Positions 37,700 to 51,144 of a stretch of DNA of 64,000 bases are shown one piece after another; position 1 is the stretch's first letter; each line of letters starts with the position of its first letter. The notes under the pieces were generated by a model. The model searched no databases, had not been told where the DNA came from, and saw only the letters and a program-made list of their open reading frames with translations. The stretch comes from Glandiceps talaboti. Taxonomy: Eukaryota > Hemichordata > Enteropneusta > Spengelidae. Location: assembly GCF_964340395.1 (NCBI RefSeq), contig NC_135555.1:4445001-4509000 (forward strand), given 5' to 3'. The translations under genes were made by a program, and so were the position numbers.

Positions 37700-38213
37700 T
37701 GGTATTAATGTTATTTATTGTTTTATTTTATTCCTGGGATATGTAGAGTAGCCCTTCAGAGCATAATAATTTTCTTGGTCTTTCAAACTGATTGAAAACT
37801 GGGTGATTGCCATTTCTAAATTATGATATTTATATCGAGGGCACAAAATCAAAATTGTAAGTTTTAATGATTTGTAACTGAGTGGTTTTTCATTTTAATT
37901 TAGCTGTTCCCACTACTAAAGGTTTAGTAGATCTGTCAATGATACTCAGTTTTTTTTGTACAGCATTTTATTTTTACTAATTTATGGCTTTGTTGTGTAA
38001 TGTTGTGCAGGTGAACTTTCCTACCCTTGAGGCCGAACTTATCAGATGAAAAAAATTGGGGAAGGTGAACAGTAACCAAATTCACTTTACCAATACATTA
38101 ATGATATTAATCTTATTTATTAATTTTATATGATTACTGGGGTATGTAGGCTAGCCCTTCAAAACATGATAATTTTCGTGGTGTTTCAAACTGAATGAAA
38201 ACTGGGTGATTGT
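37700..38213. repeat. Spaced direct repeat, about 110 bp
   Basis: 37700-37813 and 38100-38213 share GGTATGTAG-TAGCCCTTCA, ATAATTTTC-TGGT and TGAAAACTGGGTGATTG at about 80% identity, separated by about 290 bp. Confidence 0.75.
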
Positions 38214-38971
38214 ATCAGTAACCAAATTAAAATAAAAACAGTTCACTTTGCTGAGATCTAACGTGATAATTTACTCTTCTTTCAAGCAATCTGTGATTTT
38301 TTTATCGGGGGGGGGGGGGGTGGCAGAGTGTTTGACATGATCAAAACTAATTATTTCAACAAATTAATTTATGAATATCAATACACAATTAATTATTTGT
38401 TGGTTTTTGAAAAAAAAATAGTTTATAATGGTGATGAGGTTTGGGGAAGTGTGAAATTATAAAATATGTTGACAGAGCACATTTTGAGTTTTCATCACAA
38501 AATAAACAATCACCAAATTTAGTCAATTTGTACATAATTTTATGCTGCATTGAGATGTTTTGTACATTTATGAAAGTTCAAAATTTGTAGTTTTTAGCAG
38601 CTGATAAATTTTGTTGTAATTTTAAACCATAATTTATACAGTGAAGTATTCAAGTTAGTATTCAGTATTCCTGAAATATTTTGCATTGCATCCTTGCATG
38701 TACTTTAATTAAATTAAAATCTACACTAGCTGCAACTAGATCAATTTTTGAAACAGAGTTTGTAGATATAATGAAGTATTCATAATGATGTACACCATGG
38801 ACAGTATTGACTCACTTGTTAGTAAACATATTTGTGTATCTCTTCACATAATATTGTACACCCAGTATGTTCTCCATGGTGTTCTTTGGCTGACTATATA
38901 TACATAACATCCCAATTACCAACCCCTGTACATGTTGTACACCTATTTCTTACAACCATATCACACCATTC

Positions 38972-39056
38972 TTAGCCTGGAATCCATGCGAATGGGATTT
39001 TGAATTCGTGGGGAAATCAAAATTCAAAATTCTTGATCTACTAGATTCTAGGCTAC
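38972..39056. repeat. Small inverted-repeat element
   Basis: Begins TTAGCCTGGAATCCATG and ends GATTCTAGGCTAC. The interior, rich in AAAATTCAAAATTC, also pairs partly. The same terminal motif occurs alone at about 18300 in GCSH intron 2. Confidence 0.6.
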
Positions 39057-42000
39057 ACTATACTAGGATATCATTACCAGTAGGTCATAAAGGAAACTCT
39101 AGGTCTCAACCTAAAATTTCATAGTGTAGCACTGAGGCAACATCAATTAAATTCTTTGTTTGCCACCTGCGTGTGGATAGGTTTTCGGTAGATTTAGAAA
39201 AAAAAAAAAAATTGTTTTGCTCAAAAAGCCGTATTTTATTCTGTTGTAAATGGAAAGACTGTACAAATGTCTTCACAATACATTTTTTTAACTACACATA
39301 CATGTATCTCTGAATAGTTGTTTAAGACTGTAAATAAATGATGCCTAAAGGCAGAGAACATAAAATGAAACTAGCATGTAATCATATTGTGGCTTTACAT
39401 GGTACTAAGTTTGTAGAGAAACACGTTGCATTCTCTGACCCAGTGTATAATAGAGGAATTCACCAATTTTCCAGTGGAATTTTTTTCAATTTCCAAATGC
39501 CTAAAAATGCTTACAGTTACAGCTACAGTGGGTTTTAAAATGACAAGGGAGAAGATATTGTTTATCTTACTTAGTCAATATTTGCATTACAAGTTCTATT
39601 GTTGGTAAATATTATTTATATTAAAATATAATAATAATTAATATGAAATGTTAATGTTATCAGATTGTAGTACAGTTTATGTGATTTTGAATAAGAGTTG
39701 TGAGGTCAGATTCTATGCAGTATATAGAATATTGAAAGTCAAGACAGAGTACCAAGATAAAACAACCAAATGTAAGGTCTATAGGCTTTTTATACTCAGA
39801 AAAAATGTCTTTCAAAAAAGTTGAAAAATGTCAATCCAAAGTTTTTCTGTCAGCTGCTGGGGCCTGACCTCTCACCTTTAACCCCTAGTTCTTTTAACCT
39901 CTGACGTGTTTGATTTTGATTTTAACTTTATAGCATGTCTGGTTTGTGGAATTTCTTTTCATTTCTTTCATTTTACTACCTCATGTAGTCATTTTTAACA
40001 TTTTCTGTTTCTGAATCTATGAGCATCTTTCAAACCATTTCAATGCAATTTTATTTATACTGATAGGTGAAAACTTAATGACACTCACGCATATGCCCTC
40101 ACACTAAGTGTGTGGCGATTTTAACATATTTTATAGTTAATTAATCAAGTAGCATTTTATTTTATTTTGCACACAGCCAGTGTAAGATCTTTAGCTTCTC
40201 AATTATTTCATTTGTTTGTTGTCAGAACTATACCTGTAAATATATTGATGCAATATGGTGAGATTTTGTCAGTAACAGTGGCCATGTATGACATGTAACC
40301 GACTCCCTCAGTTGTCAAACTAAGGGGTTACATGCCTCTGTAAATTAGTCAACTTCAATCACTATATCTCCTTCCTATAGGGATTTCTTTTCCAACCTTG
40401 TATAAACCATACATTTTATTTATGTCTTCTTTCCATGGTTGTAAAACAACTTCAAATGACAGTCTAATTGAGTTCCTAGATTTCTCCTCAATTTAATGTA
40501 CCTGGGTAGTGATTTTGCATATTTCGGTATGATGCAAATGAGTATGCAAATATACTGTAATGAGCTCTTGAGTTTCATATTCATGATGGTGTACATTCAT
40601 AATACACACTAACATTTGTTTTGGAGCAAATCTGTATCGTGTCATGATGGATGGGCAGCCGTACCTAATTCTATGTTGTCATGACTCAACTTACCATACA
40701 TTTAGTCAATCTGGGGAAATAATTAAAAAAAAAAATTAAGGCCCTCTATAAAAGAATCACATCACTTATTGTACAATGCAACCCAACTTGTATACATTGT
40801 TCTGAAATGCATTCTAACAAGTTATGTGTGACAAGTTTTCTTTTTAATAGTAAATGTTGTGCTAGTTGAAATTTTCACATAAAAGTCCTCAAATTCAAAA
40901 GTAAAATGTTCTGAAGCATAACATATTGGTCAGAATGTTTCTATTAGTCATTTAACAAGAATGTACAATGTAAATGTTAGAGTATATTGTATGAGATAAA
41001 TCTAAAAGTCGTACTAACATGTATAAATAGATAAACAAAAAACTTGAAATGTATTTATTTATTCATTGTTGTGTTTGCGAAGTTTGTGGTATTTTCTTGG
41101 TCTTCTGTTCACCATTACTGTCTGTTGTCTTTCATCACATGGTACGATATTGGTACACCATGCCTTTCTCTGTGTGAAAAGTGTTTGTTTGAGAGTGTTA
41201 TCTGTACTTTGAAGCAATCTGTATATAGACATGATGGTTCACTGTCTGTATATATCTTGAACTCTGTTATATATATATAAACATCAGAGGTTATGATCTT
41301 TAGTGATTCGGTATTGCAGTGTTTTGGTGAAAGGTCAAACCATCAAAACAGTTTGGTGATGTGATGTGAAAGGACAAAATCTACCTGCATTCCATAGTCA
41401 TTTTACTTGCATTCCAGTGAGATCTACGGTATAAGCATATGGGAAGTAATGGCTGCATTTTACTTGATTTCCCCATATGTTTTACCAAGATTCTTAAACC
41501 TTGGTGAAAGATACTGTGCCAGTTGTGTTACAAGGGAAATCGTAATGTTACCAGCCCAGTCTTTAAGAACTCGAGTTTGTAAAAACCATCTCACAGAAAT
41601 TGAAGGGATTGCCCTGTATGTATCACTCAAGTAAAGGACAGCACTGCAATATTTAAAGTGTGATATTTCACCTGATATGAAAACAAATCTCGGTATTTTC
41701 CAGCAACTTATTGTGTAGATTCTAAATGCAAATTAGTTATGTTAGACTTGTTTGCTGTTCAAATGACCTATTCTATACTTTGTTAGGTATAGTCTAAGAT
41801 ACAACATTTATGCCATGCTATGTGGTTTAGAAGCCTGATGGGGCTGAACAACACGACAGAATACAGTCTAGATTTAATGCTGCTGTAATTGTAAGTGAAT
41901 ATAGACAACTCATGCTAAGACTTAGTATATAGACTATCTAGTGTAGATTTTTGTATGCATGTATACTACAGTTTTATTTCAAGTAGTGTTCTATCACAAA

Positions 42001-42170
42001 ATGTTGGATTATTACAAACTAATTTGATACAACCACTACAGGCCCAAGACTGCGTAAGATACGTTGTTTTGCTCTGTCATCATCGGCCTTCTTTTCATTG
42101 TATCTTTCCACCCTCATCTGCTCTTTATGAGTGCTGGTTGATAGGGTGGCATACGCCATAACGCACAATA

Positions 42171-42325
42171 TCTTACAAACTATACTACACCTGTATGCAA
42201 GCCCATATTGATGTGTTACAGTGTTACATGATAGAACTGTATACAAGCCTATATGTTGGTGTTTTACAGTGTTACAAATAGAAATGTATACAAGCCCATA
42301 TTGATGTGTTACAAACTAGAAATGT
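42171..42325. repeat. Tandem repeat, about 3 copies of 55 bp
   Basis: Units contain TATACAAGCC(C/T)ATAT(TGATG/GTTGG)TGTTACAGTGTTACA with moderate divergence. Confidence 0.8.
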
Positions 42326-42518
42326 AGTTTTTAGTGCATGTCTTTCTAAAACGAATTCTTTCATTTTAACCGTCATTAGAAAATAACATAATATTTGTTA
42401 TTTTCTATATTACAATGTCTATTTCTCCTGTGAGTATATTCATGTTACAATCTTTGCTTGTATAAAGCTTTGGTCTTCACAAGATACCGTGATGTATAAC
42501 TTATAGATTGTTAAAATT

Positions 42519-42524
42519 CAATAA
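42519..42524 (+). promoter_or_regulatory. Candidate distal GFOD polyadenylation signal
   Basis: AATAAA followed by GTTTATATG and a T/G-rich stretch. If used by GFOD it implies a 6.2-kb 3' UTR. No other + strand gene lies between. Confidence 0.3.
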
Positions 42525-42689
42525 AGTTTATATGTTCAATCCTCTGAATATGTTCATTGCATTTTGTTTGTAATTGTACCAGTCAAGTAATTCATGAGTG
42601 TAATAAACAAACAAATAATTAATGTAGTGCCAAAAAGAGTATAATGGGATAATTAATGAGGTGTCTTGGTGTGTATTTATCTAAGCCCA

Positions 42690-42857
42690 TCCATCCATCC
42701 ATCCATCCAACCATCTATCTATCTATCTATCTATCTATCCATCTATCGATTGATTGATCGATCCATATCTACCTACCTATACCTATATCTATCTATCTAC
42801 CTACCGACACACCTATCTACCTATCTCCATAGACAGACACACAGATAGATAGATTGG

Positions 42858-42895
<38 letters not shown>
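42690..42895. repeat. (CCAT)n / (ATCT)n / (GATA)n microsatellites
   Basis: CCAT, then ATCT repeats with variants, then GATA repeats; the ATCT and GATA parts are complementary and could fold back. Confidence 0.95.
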
Positions 42896-43267
42896 TAGAA
42901 CATGTATTAAATGTTAAAGTTGTATTTTTGGCATAATATCACGCAAAATGAAAACAAGTAAAGTAATGAATGACTATATTTTCTTGGAAAGACTCCATAG
43001 ATATACAGTGACACCACGGCGGCTTTCGAATTTTTTTTTTTATCATATGTAAATTTATTTTACAACCAAATCGATATATCAGTCGTGGGTCGTGATATTT
43101 GCCTTTATCATGTTTAAAGTTTGGTGGCGCTGTTTACCAGTGTATATAACAGTTAGTTGAACATGACGGTTGTCCTGACGTGACTTGACACCTTGGGTTA
43201 CATCAAGTCTACCAATAGTACCATGTTTTTATGTAGTAGACTACTCAAGTGCATTTTATGAATTATC

Positions 43268-44467
43268 ATGGCATCAATGATAAAGCCCTGGAGAGAAGCA
43301 GCAACGTTGTTCGTCGCCGCTGCTTTAGGAAGGAAAGTTGGAGGTTTTAACTATCGCGTACTCCTACTCAAACGACACAGCAAAGCCACATTCGGAGATA
43401 CCTATGTTATCCCAGGTGGTGTCATCGATAAAGCTGATTTCTCAAATGATTGGCACGATTATTTTACACAGAAGGGTTTGAACAATGCACTTAAGTCATT
43501 GCTCTACACTCGAAGTCACTCTGCGCCAATACTTGCCGATAAAAACCACGATACTAAGATTACCAATGAAGTAGCATTTCGACTCTGTGCTATACGAGAG
43601 ACGTTTGAAGAATCTGGTGTTTTATTGATTACAAATCCAAATGACCAAAATGTTCAAAGTGGTAGGCGGTGTTCAGCTGACACGTCTAAAGTCATGAAAA
43701 TGGGCCAAGAAGAATTGAATGAATGGAGAAAACGCGTGCACAATAATGCCAGTGAGTTCATTGAACTCTGTGATACAATGAACTGTGTACCCAATATTTG
43801 GGCACTGGCAGAGTGGTCAAACTGGTTAACGCCTACCTATCTGTCAAAACGTTATGATACTGCTATGTTCATGTGTTGCCTTAATTCCTTACCGTATGCA
43901 GTTCATGATGACAAAGAATTGGTCGATACACAAGTGAGTGAGTATAGTAAATCAACTTGATATACCTCATGCAGGTGTACAAGTAGTCTAGATGCTAACG
44001 TATGTTGTATCGAATCATCTCATCACCTCGTCTAGCTCAATGAGAAATCATGAACCAAAAGTTGATCATGCAAATGAGTAAACCCCCAAATGTTAGAATG
44101 ATGGAACCAATGTAGTAGCATCCTGAGCTGACAAATATATCATATTTGGACATTATTTAACAGAATTCTGTGACTGATCAACAAAGACATGGTGTTAATG
44201 ATTGTGTGGGTTGCTTGGTTTGAATTTGAAATTTCATCTTAGGACCTCATCGAGCTAGATAGATGTGAAGAGAGATCTTGAGGTTTGATGCCATGGATAG
44301 AAACTAGACTAAAGTAGTCCCAATGGCATTGCAGTGAACTGATTACATCTTGAATAATCAAGGCATTATGATGATATCTATCTCTCAGTCATCTTTGAAA
44401 GGAGCAATTGTAACTTGGGTCGAAACTTATGCATCTTTGGCTGAATCATACACGCTCACACATACAT

Positions 44468-44539
<72 letters not shown>

Positions 44540-45874
44540 TGTATGTCAACAGTTCATAGTGATTCAGTGAACATTTCTTCATCTATGTAGCCATAGAAAT
44601 AATCTCATCAAATTTCAGGCCAATCTGTCCTGGTACTGAGTTGAAGATTTATTATCACAAATCACTTAATTATTCAGACCAAATCCATATCAAATTATTG
44701 CAGTGAACTTGTGCAAAAAAAAAGTACAAACCTCTGTTAGACAAGCGGTTTTTGTTTTGTTTCATTTCCATGGTGTGTCCCTCAGTAAGTCACAGTTTTG
44801 TTGATGGACCCCATGACATCGCAATGGTCCACTGATATTCGTTAACTGATTGACATGTTTGTTTGTTGTTGCTTTTTACAGTGGCTAACACCAGTGGAAG
44901 CATGGAACTATTCCAAAATTGGTAAATTAAATCTACCTCATGTGTATGAATTTCAACGACTTCGTCATTTCAATAATGTCAATGATTTGAATAATTTTAT
45001 GATGAAAAGAGAAGCAGAAGGTCTTCACCGGTGGATGGGTGTAAGATATACAATGACTGATGGAAGGTTGATTGCACTTCCAGGTAAACATTCTCCTTAA
45101 TTTTCAGAGCAGGTTAGAAATAGAAATAGACTTTTCAGCAAATGACCGTCTATAGTAGCATTGTGGACAGATGATAGTTGACAATATCACTTCAAGACAT
45201 ACCATGTAAATAGTGAATGTAACTCATCAGAGCATAAACACCACATGAGCTCAGCTCCCATGACTCTGTGTACTGATAGACCACTACCTATTATAACATT
45301 GAGTGTGACTGTTACTGTTACATTATAAACTTCCACACAGGACATAAACAGATACTGATAAACGCATGTAGAACCATAGACAGTGGAGGTCTATGGTAGA
45401 ACCTACATCAAAGGCACTCACTGTTGTTTTTATATAAATTATGAGTTGCAATGTTGTTGTTTTTTACCTAATTTTGTCTTTGCCTGAAGTCTTTCCATGG
45501 CCCACTTCATTCAAGCAAATGCACCGGTGTTTTTGCACAGGCTGTACTTAAGCAAGTTGACTGCAAGTGAATGATAATTTGTGTAACTACCACTGTACTG
45601 TATTATATTTAAAGCCAAGGTAAATGTACCCTTTACAGAACACTCTATTTACATTTTACATACATTTTTTATCACTTTTACAGGAGATGACTTATACCCA
45701 CAAAAACCTGATGTGTTTAATAAGTCAGAAACAGAACCCATCAACCAATCATTTGAAGAAAATCGTCAAAGAGTGCAACATTTGAATCGAGTGGAATTCA
45801 AAAATCCCAATGAGCTTGAGTTTCATTGTAATGTACAGCCACTGGATGGACATGTTATGCCTGTCATTGACTAA
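43268..45874 (+). CDS. NUDT19: NUDT19-like Nudix (acyl-)CoA diphosphatase, copy 1
   Basis: NUDT19 hydrolyses CoA and CoA esters to acyl-phosphopantetheine and 3',5'-ADP in peroxisomes. Exons 43268-43933, 44882-45083 and 45684-45874; 1059 nt, 352 residues; junction phases 0 and 1. Motifs are WREAATLFVAA, LLLKRHSK, PGGVIDKADF, and the Nudix core AIRETFEESGVLL. As in the family, an insert separates the leading Gly from the REtFEE part. WSNWLTPTYLSKRYDTAMF and WLTPVEAW follow. It ends MPVID with no C-terminal PTS1, unlike copy 2. AATAAA lies 32 bases after the stop (45906). Intron 1 has a long (AC)n array (44460-44536). About half identical to copy 2 in exon 1. Confidence 0.93.
44460..44536. repeat. 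(AC)n microsatellite
   Basis: Long dinucleotide array in intron 1 of NUDT19 copy 1. Confidence 0.95.
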
Positions 45875-45889
45875 GACTAGGTTTGGTAC

Positions 45890-46160
45890 TTGAAGTAAAG
45901 TGACCAATAAAAGAACAGGAAGTAATGTCAAAATATGTGGGGGAAATTTGCATATTAATATCATTAACATCTGTGGTATGTGCCTAACTTCAATATTGAG
46001 GAGGTTTTATGCCTGACACTGTGACAAGTACATTGTAAAGGACCAGGAAGTGAGACCATCAAAATTACCTGATATATGGGAAATTTGCATATTAACATCA
46101 GCAATATCTGTGCTATGTGCCTCACTTTGATATTCAGCTGCTTTTCGTGCTTGATAGTGA
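45890..46160. repeat. Tandem duplication downstream of NUDT19 copy 1
   Basis: Two copies of about 120-140 bp sharing GACCA, ACAGGAAGT/CCAGGAAGTGA, GGGAAATTTGCATATTAA and CTATGTGCCT(A/C)ACTT. The first copy contains the likely AATAAA of NUDT19 copy 1, the second does not. Confidence 0.75.
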
Positions 46161-47241
46161 TCAATAGTTCAATGTAGGATAGAAAACTTAATTCTTTAAG
46201 TTTGGGGGTAGTAGGGGGGACCATTTAGTTCTCATCCAACAAAAATGATTTTACTTTTATAATGGAATCTGTTTTGTATCCCATAATACAAATTTTCATT
46301 TTAAAAGTTCTCTTGATATCATCTGAAATTTGCATTTTCTCAAAAAAGATATTTTGTATCCATCTTTTCTGTTAAGCAAAATCTTTAGGCATGTAATAAT
46401 GTCTTTATGGTAAACTACATGAAGTAGCAAGGTATACAGGTCATGCTTACCTGCACAGGGGTGAGATCTAAAAGGACGCCATGAGCGTTACATGTTTACA
46501 CAGTAGAAATATGTATTAGATGACCAATAACTATTCATGACTATTAATCTGAAGGTAATAAGCACTTAGGTTCATGAATTTTTATTTTTCATGCAATACA
46601 TATGCATGTCCTCTGACTCCTGTGATGCAAAACTGGATCACCCCTAAGACAATCACAGAACAATGAATGTGAAACAAGATGCAATTTGACATTTCTTGGA
46701 AATCATGAAATCATGAAATGAATCTCCATAACCCAAAGAAGTTTGTTTGTTTTTGTTTTTGTTTTTTAATTACATGTAACAAGTTACAAACACACTATTT
46801 GTCTATGTTGTTTCACATTATTTTGTTTGTTTTTCACGTAGAAAAACATGGTATTAATCAAAAGTTCCTTCCTGTCTGTCTGTCTGTCTGTCTACCCCTC
46901 ACGAAATGTTCTATCAAAAACATAAATATGTTCAAGAAAACGACTACTTATGACCCCCTTCCTATCCTATCTAGAGAAACCTGACAATGTCATACGATAC
47001 GTGTGAAGACGTTTTACGATCAACTTCTCTGAACGTCTATGGACATTGGTCTATATTATTATTAACATACTATGAGGGAAAAGTTTCTTGAATATTGTCG
47101 CGGGAGGGCAGTAGTTGATTCCCATCATTCATTTCGTCGACAAAGATGGCGACTTGCGTAACCAAAACAATTTTGATCTCGATCATACTCTCGATGCGCG
47201 AAATCTGAACATTCCGCGTATCACATTTCGTAACATCAGTC
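46161..47241. other. Spacer between the two NUDT19 copies
   Basis: Holds the dispersed repeat at 46520-46735 and a short (TGTC)n at about 46875-46894. The final 200 bases are less AT-rich and should include the copy 2 promoter. No gene seen. Confidence 0.5.
46520..46735. repeat. Dispersed repeat, copy 1
   Basis: Shares CTGAAGGTAATAAGCACTTA, CATGAAT, ACATATGCATGTC and TCATGAAATGA(A/C)TCTCCA with 57985-58225. About 215 bp, roughly 70-75% similar; no coding capacity. Confidence 0.7.
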
Positions 47242-50200
47242 ATGGCTAGCATTTTGAAACGCTGGCGAGATGCTGCGACGTTGATTGTTGCTGCTAAAAG
47301 CGCAAAACCACTCGACAATTTCGACTACCGGCTTCTCACTTTGCGAAGACACGGTAAAAGTAATTTTATGCCCAATTCATACGTATTCCCGGGTGGTGTC
47401 GTAGATAAAGCTGACTTTGCGAATGAGTGGCTGGATTTATATTCCGAAAATGGTCTTAGATCAGCACTCAGTTCGATTTTGAACATCAGTGGCAACAGAC
47501 CTCCCATGTTCACAACCAAACGGGATTCTAAAGTTCCGAATGAACTTGGGTATCGCATTAGTGCAATCCGGGAAACATTTGAAGAGAGTGGCGTACTGCT
47601 TGTGACAGATCCAAAGAACGTCACAGAACATCGACAAGGTGCATTGAAACTAGCATCACTAGGTCAAATACGACATGGTGAGCTTGAGCAATGGCGGAAC
47701 CGTGTCAGCAGAAATGCGAACGTTTTCATTGAGTTGTGTCGATCCTTGCACTGTGTACCTGATCTATGGTCATTATCTGAGTGGTCTGACTGGTTAACAC
47801 CCTCTGACCTACAACCAAGACGATATGACACTGCATTCTTTATCTGTTGTATAGATGGTGCCCCAACAGCTCTTATAGATGACAAAGAAGTAGTTGATTT
47901 AAAAGTAGGTTTACTGCTGAATAGTTCATAATCATTAGTCAATTTTGGAATCTCTTTTTCATTGTACATAAGTCAAATACTTTACATATCAACAATCTTG
48001 TTAGCTCTGAAATATACGCTCACCGTAAACTGCACGCAACTTTTTTTTCAACATAAACTTTGGAGAGTCTATGGTTCCTATCTTGGTAGAATTAGAATAT
48101 CTATATTGAAAGTGAACATTGAGCACAGTCTACTTCTAGACACAGTCTGAGCATGGATGTATTAAGGGAGCTACATCCATGGATCTATTATAATAATAGA
48201 TCCATGGTCTGAGTAAATTCTGATGCCTTCACTCAACTCAAATGAATGCAATATTTGAAATACAATAAATTAATAGAGTGAGTGAGTGAGTGAGTGAGTG
48301 AGTGAGTGAAGCACCTCAGAGTCCCTGAAGTGACCACATACATGTAGATTTGCATTATGTTATCAAATTTTTCAAATACATATTTAGATAGATGCACAAC
48401 ACATTTAATATTGGTTATGACATTGCGTAGTTCTTTATTTCTGAAAGAAAGTGTACAATGAAACCCTGTTTATCCAAATTGTTGGGTCATCCATAAGTTC
48501 TCTTGCACATCATGCATCCGACCATTGGTCACCTTATATCTATGTACAATGTGCAGCAGTGATCGATGTTGAAAAGTAAAATGAAACGTTCAACTACATG
48601 TATATTGGTACAGTATTTGATACAGTATTACGTAGACAACTTAGGGGTTTGATGTCTTGATTGTTCAGCGTGTTTCAGATATGGGAAATTATGCCCCACC
48701 CACCAAAGCGATTAACTGGAACTGTGCATATCTGAACAAAATCAATGTCCATGGGGAGGTTTGAATAATCAAGAGTTTTAATGTATAACCATTGCTTTGC
48801 ATATAAGGAGAACTCATTCACACATATATTCATTTTGTATTTGATACTAGATGACATGCTAACAAGCTCTTTGCTGCCTGACTCATTTTCTCTCTCTTCT
48901 ATGTCTCTCTGCTGTTCAGTGGGTAACACCAACAGAAGCTTTAGATGATCACAAGAAAGAGAAACTATTTCTTGGCCCACCACAAGTATATGAAATTGCC
49001 CGACTCCTGAACTTCCAGAAGTTAGACACCCTTTGTAGGTTTAGTGTAGAAAGACAAAAGGCAGGTCTGGAATTGTGGTTACCAGTCAGATATAACACAA
49101 CAAATGGCATTCTCTCAGTTTTACCAGGTAAATGATCATAATTTTTATCTATAGTATTAGGTTTCTTGTATATCTTGGACCTAGAACAGATGCTGTTGTG
49201 TCTCCTTTCCCATGTAAAATCATATTAACATGTTAGGTTTCTGGCATATCATTTTCAACAGTGTTACCTGTATATATTTTACACTGACTGTAGTGACTTG
49301 TAAGCCAGTTGGGCTGAATAATTCTTTGTTTTGACTTGTTTTTCATACTATTATGTTATGTGATTACATGTCACTCTAATAAACATACTACTACTACTAG
49401 TACTACATGGACACAGAACAAATGGCATTCTCTCCATTTTACCAAGTACATGCATGTGATATTATCAAAAAAATATTTATATGTTGGGTGTCTGCAATAC
49501 CATTATGGACATAGAAACATTCTTGAGATGTTGCAGATTTCTGTAAGAAAATAGGCTAAACCTGTCTATCTTTGATAAACCACAGAGCTGACTGCTATCT
49601 TTTTATCTGTGACTCATCTTTTCAAATTATTTTCATCATTCAAATTACAACAGTGTCTTGTCAGCAGTAAAACAAAAAAACAGCATTGATGTTCTGATTA
49701 GATTCATCCAATTGAAGGAAGTACAGATTCAAAACTGTTAAGTTCAAAAGACCAGAGGGTTGGTCGGGAATGGGATAGGGATGGCAACAGTCCTGTTCTC
49801 TTTTAGTGCCACTGTATTCTCTTTATCTGAAATAGAATTTTACTTTGTAGGCGTGTCATAGAAATTAGAATCATGTTTTCTTGGTTGACATGATTTCTGC
49901 TCCCTACACTACATAGGCACTACTGTAGGCACATTAATTGAATCAACCTTCTTGTTCTATTTCGACCCTCTCACATGATGTAAAATGCTGTTACAGAGCT
50001 TTCAGTAGAGTGTGTTCCTAAAAGAAACCTTGTGTGTTTAACATCTGACCATGTATTATTGATCTACAACAGGTGACAGCATGTATCCTGTAAATCCAGA
50101 CTTCACTGGTGACAAGGACATTGTGGATCTCAACCAAACATTGTATGAAAACAGACAGTCATCCAAACACCTACACAGGACTGAATTCCGAGGAGTTCAT

Positions 50201-50296
50201 GATTCAGCTACATATTGTAATATTGAACTACCATATGGACAAATTTCAGCATTGACCTACCCATCAGACTGTAATCAAAACAAGGCCAAATTATGA
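47242..50296 (+). CDS. NUDT19: NUDT19-like Nudix (acyl-)CoA diphosphatase, copy 2 (peroxisomal)
   Basis: Tandem paralogue of the preceding gene with the same three-exon layout and phases: 47242-47904, 48920-49127 and 50073-50296; 364 residues. It carries WRDAATLIVAA, LLTLRRHGKS, PGGVVDKADF, the Nudix core AIRETFEESGVLLV, WSDWLTPSDLQPRRYDTAFF and WVTPTEAL. The protein ends N-K-A-K-L, a C-terminal AKL tripeptide that fits the type-1 peroxisomal targeting signal, consistent with the peroxisomal location of this family. Polyadenylation hexamers lie at 50397 and 50415. The start ATG at 47242 aligns with copy 1. Confidence 0.94.
48177..48207. repeat. 31-bp palindrome
   Basis: CCATGGATCTATTA, three bases, then its reverse complement, in intron 1 of NUDT19 copy 2. 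Half-site TAGATCCATGG also appears at about 32204-32214 and 32379-32389. Confidence 0.9.
48278..48309. repeat. (GAGT)n microsatellite
   Basis: Eight GAGT units in intron 1 of NUDT19 copy 2. Confidence 0.9.
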
Positions 50297-51109
50297 TGAT
50301 TGAGGTTTGATAGTAGAGCAAGAAGCTAGTTCCAAACAAGTTCTTTTGTGACATTCCAATTATACAGAGATAATTATTCATCAGGGTTCATAAATGAATA
50401 AAATTAAGAGTGGAAATAAAAAGTACTGACATTTATAAACAAGTAGGTAAAAAAGAATGATTTGGCATTGAGGGTGTAAAAATGTAAGAAAAATGCAATA
50501 TTAACAATGTAGTAATTTACAATTATAAACTTGTATGTTTACATAGCACGATGAAAATGAGCAATATCGACTGGTTCAAAGTCAATGGTGAAATGTCAAA
50601 AAGAAGACTGCCTAGTCGGGTGATACAAACACAGGCCATATGAACTAAAAGACAGATGATTGTAGGCTTACTTTGATTGATAAACCACATACTGTATAGC
50701 CATTCCTAATCTTGCCAACTTGTGTGTCACATATCATGTCTTGTTGGGATGCTTACAAACTTGAGTTTCATAATTAAATGCAATACTTTCATGTTTTTCA
50801 AGTGTAATCTCAAAGTATATCTTAGTTTAATCTGTTCTTTCATACCGATTTGCTTCCCTTGCTGTCCCACATTGTTCAATAAATCACAGTGGTAATGCAA
50901 CAAAATTTGTAATAAGCAACAAGGGACAGAAAGAGAAAGCAATCAGTACAAGAGTTAAAATGAGATTACACATGATCTTTGAAAAAAACCATAACATTTC
51001 TGTATTTCAGGAGCAGTCTTATTTGTAAACACCCCAAAAGGACATGTGCACCGAAGATCATGCCACACCACCACTGAGCTGTAAAGTGGTACTGATCTGT
51101 TACATTCAG

Positions 51110-51144
51110 GTTCAGATTCAGATTCAGATTCAGATTCAGATTCA
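51110..51144. repeat. (ATTCAG)n hexanucleotide repeat
   Basis: About six units. Confidence 0.9.

Larger units (their letters stand above)
36345..43267. other. GFOD 3' region and intergenic DNA to NUDT19
   Basis: AT-rich. It contains a hAT-like MITE (36450-36734), a hairpin-bearing tandem duplication (36838-36975), paired direct repeats (37700-37813 and 38100-38213), a G run near 38311-38322, an inverted-repeat element (38972-39056), a 3-copy tandem repeat (42171-42325) and tetranucleotide arrays (42690-42895). AATAAA occurs at 39333 and 42519, so GFOD may have a long 3' UTR. Small ORFs in it lack family features. Confidence 0.55.

Noticed and set aside
41407-41634. 75-codon ORF
   Set aside because: No family match and no splice support; within the GFOD 3' region.
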